Below, one piece after another: positions 1-6,259 of a stretch of DNA of 8,511 nucleotides; position 1 is the stretch's first letter; each line of letters starts with the position of its first letter. Source of the stretch: Akkermansia muciniphila. GTDB lineage: Bacteria > Verrucomicrobiota > Verrucomicrobiia > Verrucomicrobiales > Akkermansiaceae. Below the pieces are notes generated by a model that saw only the letters and a program-made list of their open reading frames with translations, had not been told where the DNA came from and did not search any database. The stretch lies in contig SFDX01000051.1 in NCBI GenBank assembly GCA_004557455.1, forward strand, positions 1 to 8,511, given 5' to 3'. A program made the translations under genes and the position numbers.

Positions 1-36
1 TATCTTACTCATGATGGTAACTTCGGTGTATTTTAG
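1..36 (+). CDS. Possible C-terminal tail of an upstream gene (partial)
   Basis: Frame 1 is open from the window edge and reads YLTHDGNFGVF before a TAG stop at 34-36. Eleven residues are too few to assign a family, and an open run this short is expected by chance. The alternating pattern and terminal phenylalanine would fit the last strand of an outer-membrane barrel, but that is speculation. No terminator hairpin was seen just downstream. Confidence 0.2.
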   Translation, partial: YLTHDGNFGVF

Positions 37-262
37 CCCATCAGACTGACTCAATCAAGACTGTTTGCTCGAAATGTCTTGAAAATTGGCACCACCATAC
101 ACTACGGATACGCTCGGATGTCTTGTCGAAACTCCGAAGGCCAATCAGTTTCCGAAAATTCCTTTCATTCTGCGTTCCAAAACACCGGCTCCCTCCTGCC
201 ACTGCGGCGGGAAGTCTCGTACTCCGCCCGCACGACTCCGCTGCGGCCCGCTCATTTTTGGC
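37..262. other. Intergenic stretch without a supported gene
   Basis: Nothing convincing is encoded here. A frame opening with TTG at 79 runs to 318, but its translation is low in hydrophobic residues, has no recognisable domain, and overlaps both the promoter at 263-292 and the start of the next gene. No tRNA-like or terminator-like fold stood out on reading. The stretch probably holds the 3' end of the upstream unit and upstream DNA of the next promoter. Confidence 0.5.
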
Positions 263-292
263 TTGACACCCCGCCCGAGGATACGCTACAAT
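263..292 (+). promoter_or_regulatory. Sigma70-type promoter of the two-gene secreted-protein unit
   Basis: A perfect -35 hexamer TTGACA lies at 263-268 and a -10 hexamer TACAAT (5 of 6 matches to TATAAT) at 287-292, separated by 18 bp. A T-run (255-259) lies just upstream. Transcription would begin near 299, leaving a leader of about 16 nt before the ATG at 315. The -10 is followed by gCCCC, as also happens at the promoter at 8420-8448. The ATG at 291 overlaps the -10, so it cannot be the start used from this promoter. Confidence 0.8.
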
Positions 293-314
293 GCCCCAAC
301 TGTTTCAGAAGCAC

Positions 315-2780
315 ATGAAAAGAAGTACACTCACGGCCATCGGGGCAGCCCTGTTGCTCCTCGGCGGGGCCGGCTATGTTTTTTGGCCGCAGATCAGCGG
401 GGACAAGGAGGCTATGCCTGCGGCACCAACGCAGGTAGGCAGCTACATTGCCGCCGATCTGACGGGGGAGGATTGGGCCAAGCCTACGGAGCTGGCCAAG
501 CGACTGGATGCCGAGCTGGACAAGGCGCTGCCTAAGATGGACGGCAAGGCCCTGCGCAGTTTCCTGGAAAAACCGGAAAACCGTCTCTTGATCGCACGGC
601 GTATGCTGCTGCTGGCCAACGACCGCGCCGCCAAGGCGGCAGAGCTGGGGCTGACCAAGGCACGAGAGGAGCGCGACAAACTCACCAAGCAGAAGGCGGA
701 CTTCTCCAAATCCCCGGAGGCGGCCAAGATGACCGCCGACCAACGCAAGGCGCGACTGGCTGAGTTTGACCTCGACATCAAGGCACAAGAAAAGCTGCTG
801 GCCGCCGATGACACCCTGGAGGCCGCATCGGCCCGCGGCAAATGCGCCGGGGTCATGCAACTGCTCGGCAACAACCTCGACTGGATGGAGCAGGTCTGCT
901 TCAGCGGCGAGCTCGCCAAGCCCGGGCGGGTCGTCTCGTTCATCACCGACATCGCGAAGAACCACCCGGGCTACGCCGCCGATGCGATGACGCGCGACAT
1001 CATCACCGCCACCGCGCTGGAGTATGTACGCTACGGCTGGCTGCGGCACAAGGCCATCACGCGCTCGGACTTCTTCATCCGCAGCTACCGCGCGGACCGT
1101 CTGAACACAGTCTTCGACACCCTTCCCTTCTGGCAACGCCGCATGATATGCGGAGCCAAGGGCGACAACAACTTCGGCGAGGTGGAGACCTTGGAGTGGT
1201 GCCAGAAGCATGTGCACCTGCCGGCGGAGCAGTACACGGACTGCTGGTGGCGCTGCGACTACAAACTCTTCAACCCCTACGCCCAAAGCATCCACGGAGA
1301 CGGCTACTGGCAGCCCTTCGCCGGGCTGTACGGGCTCAACAACGCCAAGTTCACCTACGAGATCGGCGGTGTGTGCGGCAGCCTGTCGCACTTCGGGGCC
1401 TTCTCGGCCATCGCCAACGGCGTCCCGGCCCTCACGGCGGGCGAGCCGGGACACTGCGCCTTTGTGGTTCGGGTGAATGATAAGTGGGTCCCCTCCTACT
1501 CCGTCTCGTGGAAGCGCGGCCTGCATTGGCAGGTGTGGGATAAGGTGCACCGCTTCACCTCCCTGCACGCCGCAACGGACCTCTTCTCCGCCGAGCAGCA
1601 GGAAGCCACCCACCTCTCCAACGCCTTTTGGACCCTGGCCCTGCGCGAGACCGCCCGCAATAACAAGGACATGGCCCTCAAGCTCTACCGCGCGGCAGCC
1701 AAGACCCAGCCCCTCAACTTCGCCGTGTGGCGCGACTACGCGAACTTCCTGAGCAGCACGGCAGCGGGGGCCCCGGGCAAGTGGGCCGACCTCAACGATC
1801 TGATCTGCGAGAAACTCACCCCGCTCTACCCGGAGGTGGCGGCGGAGCTACTCCGCCTGCATGTGTACACCGGCTTGGCCGGCAGCGGACTGAGCGATGC
1901 CGACCTGCGCAAGGCCATCCTCGCCTTCTGGCAGCAGGTGAAAGGCATGGGGCCGGACCGCTGGCCCATCGAGGACCTGCTCAACGACCAACTCAAGATG
2001 GTTACCAAGGGCAACGCCAAGGATGAAAAAGCCACGGTGCGCTTCTACGGCGATCTGCTGAAACTCACCGGCGGCAGCCAGGAGTACGCCCCCGTGGTTC
2101 TTGCCTGGGCCAACGACATCGGCGAGAAGGGCAGCGAGGACCTGCGGCGCGACCTGATGAAGATCTGCGTAACGTCCTTGGCGGCCTCGGGCGGCGATGA
2201 TGAGTCCCGCGAGAAAATTCTCAGCCAAGCCATCGTCGGGGTAGAAAAGATGCGCGACATCCAAACCTTCCAAGGGCTGGCCAAGCTGCTGCCGGAGAAA
2301 CACCGCAAACCGCGACCCGGGGATGACCTGCCCAAGCACGAACCCATGCCGGGCAAGGTGCTCTCCAAGGGCGGTGTTGTGTTCATCAGTTCTACTAACA
2401 AGTGGAACAATTATTGCAGCCACTGGGGCCTGCTGGAACCGGAAATCGGCGGGCATTTCCACACGGACAAAGCACCCCGCACGGAATCTTGGGTAGCCAT
2501 TCGTCTTCCCCGCACCGGCAATGTTACCGGCGTGCGCGTAGTGGCCACCAAGGACCAACGCCAGCGCATGACGGCCCTCAAGGTCCAGACCTCCGAGAGC
2601 GGCCGCGATGATGACTGGAAGGACGCCGGTACCTTGGGCGACTTCACCAAGAACCGCGTGCAAACGCTGGACACCTCAGCCACGCGTCCGAGTGCCAACT
2701 ATGTGCGCATCCTCAACACAAAGAAAAACGAGTTCCTGCACCTCAACTCCATTGTGGTGTACGGCGATTATGCCTCCTAA
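315..2780 (+). CDS. Exported transglutaminase/papain-like protein with C-terminal discoidin-like domain
   Basis: The 821-residue product starts with a basic N-terminus and a hydrophobic segment (about 5-24) that is either a signal peptide or a membrane anchor; no clear AxA cleavage site is visible. Residues 100-165 are rich in Lys, Glu and Ala and look like a coiled coil. Residues 345-400 resemble a transglutaminase-like core: GGVCGSLSHFGAFSAIANGVPA with candidate nucleophile Cys354, then PGHCAFVV with candidate His380. The usual third-residue Asp position, after W391-V392-P393, is Tyr395, so activity is doubtful. Residues 432-480 look helical and TPR-like. Residues about 682-820 look like an F5/8 type C (discoidin) galactose-binding fold, which often binds glycans. 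The start at 315 was chosen because the longer frame's ATG at 291 lies in the promoter -10. The next gene follows after 21 bp and is probably co-transcribed. A role in glycan or peptide handling at the cell surface is inference; the family is not identified. Confidence 0.85.
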   Translation: MKRSTLTAIGAALLLLGGAGYVFWPQISGDKEAMPAAPTQVGSYIAADLTGEDWAKPTELAKRLDAELDKALPKMDGKALRSFLEKPENRLLIARRMLLLANDRAAKAAELGLTKAREERDKLTKQKADFSKSPEAAKMTADQRKARLAEFDLDIKAQEKLLAADDTLEAASARGKCAGVMQLLGNNLDWMEQVCFSGELAKPGRVVSFITDIAKNHPGYAADAMTRDIITATALEYVRYGWLRHKAITRSDFFIRSYRADRLNTVFDTLPFWQRRMICGAKGDNNFGEVETLEWCQKHVHLPAEQYTDCWWRCDYKLFNPYAQSIHGDGYWQPFAGLYGLNNAKFTYEIGGVCGSLSHFGAFSAIANGVPALTAGEPGHCAFVVRVNDKWVPSYSVSWKRGLHWQVWDKVHRFTSLHAATDLFSAEQQEATHLSNAFWTLALRETARNNKDMALKLYRAAAKTQPLNFAVWRDYANFLSSTAAGAPGKWADLNDLICEKLTPLYPEVAAELLRLHVYTGLAGSGLSDADLRKAILAFWQQVKGMGPDRWPIEDLLNDQLKMVTKGNAKDEKATVRFYGDLLKLTGGSQEYAPVVLAWANDIGEKGSEDLRRDLMKICVTSLAASGGDDESREKILSQAIVGVEKMRDIQTFQGLAKLLPEKHRKPRPGDDLPKHEPMPGKVLSKGGVVFISSTNKWNNYCSHWGLLEPEIGGHFHTDKAPRTESWVAIRLPRTGNVTGVRVVATKDQRQRMTALKVQTSESGRDDDWKDAGTLGDFTKNRVQTLDTSATRPSANYVRILNTKKNEFLHLNSIVVYGDYAS

Positions 2781-2801
2781 CCCCTCACCTTTCTCATTGA
2801 C

Positions 2802-4058
2802 ATGAAACTGATTCCTCTTCTTTCCGCCGCCCTGGTGTTGGCTGCCCCCCTGCAGGCCATCCAGCAGGCCAAGGACTACGAGAGTGCCGAGGCCATCGTG
2901 CAGGACGACGGCTATGCTCTGTTTGTTTACGGTGCCGACTGGGACAAACTCGCCAAGAAACGCTGCGCTGCACTGGCTGCCTCCCCGGATGTACAGAAGG
3001 CCCTGGGCAACGCCGTTGTTATGCAGGTCCCGCTCTATCAAAACCCCTCCGAAGCTCAAAAAGAGGAGGTGAAGAAACAGTGCGGCAAGCTCAAAGTGCC
3101 CAAGGTTGACTCCTACCCCGCCATCCTCTTCTATAACAAGAAAGGCGTGATGACGGCCCGTCTCTGCGGCGAGGTGATGTTTGAGCCCAAAGCCCCGCAG
3201 GTAGCCAAGGAAATCACGGAACTGCGAAAGAAGATCAAGCGCCAGGCGGAGCTGCTCGAGCAGGCGGACAAGGTTCCACAAGGACCGGAACGCGCACGCT
3301 GCGTCGGCGAGGCGGCGGTGATGGCCTGGTACCCCGGCATCGATCCCACCGAGACACGCCTCGAGCGCCCCGAAAACGATGTCAACCGCGTGCGGATGAA
3401 TGACCCGAATGACACCACGGGCTACCTGCGCTGCCTGACCATGAAGCCCACGCAGATGAAGGAAATCCACGGGCTGAAGGGACGCGAAGCCCTGCCGAGT
3501 CTGGAGAAAATCGCCAACGACCCGGCCTACCAAACCGAGCAGCGGCAGTTGGCCTGCACTCTCATGATCGGCATTCTGCACCGCTTCACGAATACCAACC
3601 CGGAGTTCCACGCACAGATCAAGGACATAGCCCGCAAGCTGCGCGAGCTGGGGCCGGATACCATCCTGGGCCGCTCGGCGGATGTGGTAACCGTCTCCTG
3701 GGGGCCGGATATGTCCATCCTCAGCGGCTGGAAACCCGCTACCCTGCCCGACAACACAGAACCCTTAGAGGTGAAAGGCAGCATCCCCGTCTCCGATCCC
3801 GGGACCTACACCGTTACCTTTACCTACACCTCCGGTGCTCAGGGGCTCACGGTGGAGGAGGTCATCCTCAAGGACGGCACGCGAGTAGTGGCAACGGACC
3901 GCCATAAGGGCTTTGCAGGTCGCAAGCCGGATAAGAATGTCTACACGCTCAAGATCACGTCCAAGGTGCGCAATCCGCGCCTCTTCGTCTCCTTCAATAT
4001 GGGAGCGAATAGGGATTCACACGGACGAATCGAGGTCAAAAGGGTGTACGAAGACTGA
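2802..4058 (+). CDS. Exported thioredoxin-fold protein without CxxC, with C-terminal beta-sandwich
   Basis: The product has 418 residues and a clear signal peptide (MKLIPLLSAALVLAAPLQA, cleavage near 19-20). Residues about 28-145 follow a thioredoxin-like plan: the strand YALFVYGADW at 38-47, and SYPAILFYNKKG at 104-115 whose Pro106 sits where the thioredoxin cis-proline is expected. Where thioredoxins carry WCxxC this protein has W47-D-K-L-A51, so both redox cysteines are missing and disulfide exchange is unlikely. A charged helical stretch follows (135-170). The C-terminal 290-418 is strand-rich (GTYTVTFTYTSG at 334-345, then VEEVILKDGTRVVATD at 351-366) and looks like a beta-sandwich binding domain. 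The gene begins 21 bp after the preceding one, has no promoter of its own, and ends 10 bp before a terminator. I do not recognise a named family. A structural or binding role in the periplasm is the most that can be said. Confidence 0.85.
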   Translation: MKLIPLLSAALVLAAPLQAIQQAKDYESAEAIVQDDGYALFVYGADWDKLAKKRCAALAASPDVQKALGNAVVMQVPLYQNPSEAQKEEVKKQCGKLKVPKVDSYPAILFYNKKGVMTARLCGEVMFEPKAPQVAKEITELRKKIKRQAELLEQADKVPQGPERARCVGEAAVMAWYPGIDPTETRLERPENDVNRVRMNDPNDTTGYLRCLTMKPTQMKEIHGLKGREALPSLEKIANDPAYQTEQRQLACTLMIGILHRFTNTNPEFHAQIKDIARKLRELGPDTILGRSADVVTVSWGPDMSILSGWKPATLPDNTEPLEVKGSIPVSDPGTYTVTFTYTSGAQGLTVEEVILKDGTRVVATDRHKGFAGRKPDKNVYTLKITSKVRNPRLFVSFNMGANRDSHGRIEVKRVYED

Positions 4059-4068
4059 TTTCCGCCCC

Positions 4069-4105
4069 GCCGCCCGCCTGTTTCTGCGCAGACGGGCGGC
4101 TTTTT
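4069..4105 (+). terminator. Rho-independent terminator after the two-gene unit
   Basis: A 12-position GC-rich stem pairs 4069-4080 (GCCGCCCGCCTG) with 4089-4100 (CAGACGGGCGGC), with one C/A mismatch, around an 8-nt loop at 4081-4088. A run of five T follows at 4101-4105. It begins 10 bp after the TGA of the preceding gene and ends about 23 bp before the -35 of the next promoter, cleanly separating the two transcription units. Confidence 0.85.
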
Positions 4106-4128
4106 GTGCCGCTGCTGCGGGTATTTTC

Positions 4129-4157
4129 TTGAAACAGTGGGGGATCTGTGGTAGAGT
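4129..4157 (+). promoter_or_regulatory. Sigma70-type promoter of the mutarotase-transporter operon
   Basis: The -35 is TTGAAA (4129-4134, 5 of 6) and the -10 is TAGAGT (4152-4157, 4 of 6), with the optimal 17-bp spacer. Transcription would begin near 4163-4165. The position immediately after a terminator supports it. The GTG at 4148 that opens the longest frame lies just upstream of, and its frame runs through, the -10, so it is not a start for this transcript. No operator palindrome was found around it. Confidence 0.65.
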
Positions 4158-4165
4158 ATGGACTG

Positions 4166-5149
4166 ATGACGAGCAACGAAATGACTTTGGAATGGAGGCG
4201 TCTGGCAGACCTGCCGGATGCGGAGGGATTTGCGGGCTCCTATGCCGGTGTGTGCGGCGGGGCCTTGGTGGTTTGCGGCGGCGCGAACTTCCCGGAGCGT
4301 CCGCTGTGGGAGGGCGGCCCGAAACGCTGGACAGACCGTGTGTTTGTGATGCAACCCGGGGCCGCCGGTTGGCAGGATGCCGCGCCGCTTCCCAAGCCCT
4401 TGGGCTACGGAGCCACCGCTACCCTGCCGGAGGGAATGATGCTCATCGGCGGGTGCAATGCAGGCGGAGCCGTGGCAGATTGCTATTTGCTGACCTTTGA
4501 AGATGGGGAGTTGCAATGCAGGCCCCTTCCCCCGCTGCCCACGACGCTCACCGGTCATGCCGCCGCCGTCATGGGAGGCAAGGTGTACGTGCAGGGCGGC
4601 AGCGTGGCCCCCGGGGAGCAGGACGCAGAGAGCCGCATGTGGATTTATGACCCCGCCGCCGCAACTTGGACGGAAGGGGAGCCGCTGCCGGGGCGCGGGC
4701 GTTTCCTGCACCAGATGGCCACGGTGGGTAACACGCTTTATGTGCTGGGCGGTATCGGTCTGCAACCCGGCGAGAACGGCCGCATGGTGCGCGATATGCT
4801 CACCGAGGCTTGGAGCTACACCCCTGCCACGGGCTGGCGTCGGCTCGCTTACCTGCCGCACTTCTGCGCCGCGGCTCCGACCCCCGCACCCGTCATCGAC
4901 GGCAAGATCTACCTGCTCGGCGGCGATGATGCAACGGTAAAGGGCTTTACGCCGCAGAATCACCCCGGCTTCCACAATCAATCGCTCTGCTACAACATTG
5001 CCCGCAACACCTGGGAGGACGCAGGGCCCGTGGCCGCCGCGCGTGCCGTGCTTCCCTGTGCATTCTGGGGCGGCATGGCCGTCATTGTCAACGGGGAGCA
5101 GCGCCCCGGCAAACGCTCCAATCAGGTTTGGGGCGCAAAAATCAAATAA
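4166..5149 (+). CDS. Cytoplasmic kelch-type cyclically permuted mutarotase
   Basis: The product has 327 residues and no signal peptide, so it is predicted to be cytoplasmic. Kelch-like blades repeat across it, marked by Gly pairs at 38-39 (VVCGGANFP), 95-96 (MLIGGCNAG), 144-145 (VYVQGG), 195-196 (LYVLGG), 252-253 (IYLLGG) and 302-303, each followed by a conserved Trp or Tyr strand such as WIYDPAAATW (159-168). Six blades fit a six-bladed propeller. GGANFP near the N-terminus and GGCNA are features I associate with the NanM-related cyclically permuted mutarotases, which equilibrate sugar anomers such as those of N-acetylneuraminate. The start at 4166 is the first ATG after the promoter -10. 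It would give an almost leaderless message; ATG 4181 in the same frame would leave a leader of about 17 nt and is a good alternative. It is first in an operon with a secreted paralogue and a transporter. The substrate is not fixed by sequence. Confidence 0.85.
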   Translation: MTSNEMTLEWRRLADLPDAEGFAGSYAGVCGGALVVCGGANFPERPLWEGGPKRWTDRVFVMQPGAAGWQDAAPLPKPLGYGATATLPEGMMLIGGCNAGGAVADCYLLTFEDGELQCRPLPPLPTTLTGHAAAVMGGKVYVQGGSVAPGEQDAESRMWIYDPAAATWTEGEPLPGRGRFLHQMATVGNTLYVLGGIGLQPGENGRMVRDMLTEAWSYTPATGWRRLAYLPHFCAAAPTPAPVIDGKIYLLGGDDATVKGFTPQNHPGFHNQSLCYNIARNTWEDAGPVAAARAVLPCAFWGGMAVIVNGEQRPGKRSNQVWGAKIK

Positions 5150-5161
5150 CATACCATCAAC

Positions 5162-6250
5162 ATGAAGTCGCAGTATCTCTTCTCTCTCTTAGCTGCTGCC
5201 ACCTTGGCAGCCCCCCTGTCCGCCGAAGCCGCTCCGGCATCGGAGGCTTCGGCCATTCACGATTCCATCGGGCGCGCCGGCATGGCCGCTGCCGCCCTGG
5301 GCAGCCGGGAAACGGCTCACTCCATCATCATGGTCGGCGGGGCTAACTTCCCGCAGGCCAAGCCGAATGCGAAGTCCGCGGCTGACCGCGGGCCCAAGGT
5401 CTTTTATGCCGATGTTGCCCTGTGGAAGATCGGCGGACCGGCCCCGGAGGTGATTGGTGCCCTGCCCTACCCCGTCGGCTATGCGGCCAGCATCGGGGCC
5501 ACCAACGGCATGATCGTGGCGGGCGGATGCAATGCGGACGGCCACTTGGCCAAGACGACCGGGCTCCGCATCGGCCCGGATGGTAAGGCCACCGCCGGCG
5601 TTCTGCCGGATCTGCCCTGCACGACCGCCTACCCGGCTTTCGCATCGACGAATGAGGCGCTCTATGTGATGGGCGGCCAGGAGAAGGCGGATTCCACCTG
5701 CTGCCTCAATCGCGTCTTCATGCTCAATATGCACGACCCCGCGGCGGGCTGGAAGGAGCTGGCCCCCATGCCGGACGCGCGCATGCTGGCCTCTGCGGGC
5801 ATCGCGCACGGGCGCATTTATGTGGCGGGCGGCTGCTCGCTGCACCCGAACGCCGAGGGACAGGCAGAGCGCACCTATCTCGATACCGTGCTGTGCTACG
5901 ACATCGCCACCAACACCTGGTCCACGTTGCCGGAGCGCATGCCGGAGACCATCGTGGGTGCCGCTACCCCCATGCAGCGCCACGGGGACAGGCTGCTCCT
6001 CCTCTGCGGCGATCCCGGTAACTACTACCGCGCCTCCTTGGTAGGCAAGGCCCCCGCTCAGCACCCGGGGCAGAGCCGCCGCATCTACAGCTTTGACCCC
6101 GCTACGCTCAAGTGGACCCCGGCCGGGGAAGCTCCCCTCGGCATTGCTACCGCGCCTTCCGTTGCCGTCGGTAACACGGTCTACATCATCTCCGGCGAGA
6201 CCGGGCCCGGAGTGCGCACTCCCATCATCTCCGAAATCAATCCTCAATAA
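5162..6250 (+). CDS. Secreted kelch-type cyclically permuted mutarotase
   Basis: The 362-residue product is a paralogue of the preceding protein with an added signal peptide (MKSQYLFSLLAAATLAAPLSAEA, cleavage around 23-31), placing it in the periplasm. Shared landmarks are GGANFP (59-64 versus 38-43 in the neighbour), PYPVGYAAS (102-110 versus PKPLGYGAT) and GGCNADG (121-127). Further blades carry LYVMGG (167-172), IYVAGG (219-224), LLCGD (280-284) and IISGE (342-346). CYDIATNTW (245-253) and IYSFDPATLKW (308-318) are typical kelch blade strands. The expected activity is interconversion of sugar anomers before uptake, as for periplasmic NanM in Escherichia coli. The gene starts 12 bp after its paralogue and ends 9 bp before the transporter, so the three are probably co-transcribed and functionally linked. 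Identity between the paralogues is clear only at motifs, which suggests an old duplication or separate specificities. Confidence 0.87.
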   Translation: MKSQYLFSLLAAATLAAPLSAEAAPASEASAIHDSIGRAGMAAAALGSRETAHSIIMVGGANFPQAKPNAKSAADRGPKVFYADVALWKIGGPAPEVIGALPYPVGYAASIGATNGMIVAGGCNADGHLAKTTGLRIGPDGKATAGVLPDLPCTTAYPAFASTNEALYVMGGQEKADSTCCLNRVFMLNMHDPAAGWKELAPMPDARMLASAGIAHGRIYVAGGCSLHPNAEGQAERTYLDTVLCYDIATNTWSTLPERMPETIVGAATPMQRHGDRLLLLCGDPGNYYRASLVGKAPAQHPGQSRRIYSFDPATLKWTPAGEAPLGIATAPSVAVGNTVYIISGETGPGVRTPIISEINPQ

Positions 6251-6259
6251 CTCAATCAT

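Noticed and set aside
106..287. Direct repeat GGATACGCT at 106-114 and 279-287
   Set aside because: Nine bases in a short GC-rich region may be chance. Spacing to the nearby TTGAAA (79) and TTGACA (263) differs, so it is not a duplicated promoter.
79..318. TTG-started 79-residue frame before the first gene
   Set aside because: It overlaps the strong promoter and the start of the first gene, has no domain, and its composition is unlike a real protein.
252..1613. Long minus-strand open frame opposite the first gene
   Set aside because: It is the complement of a GC-rich coding frame with strong domain content on the + strand. The translation lacks recognisable domains and covers the promoter at 263-292.
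3941..5152. Minus-strand frame of about 400 residues across the terminator, promoter and first mutarotase
   Set aside because: It spans a terminator and a promoter and mirrors a clear kelch protein. The His/Gly/Arg-rich translation is typical of a shadow frame.
5189..6259. Minus-strand frame opposite the secreted mutarotase
   Set aside because: It is a shadow of a well-supported + strand gene and has no domain or sensible start context.
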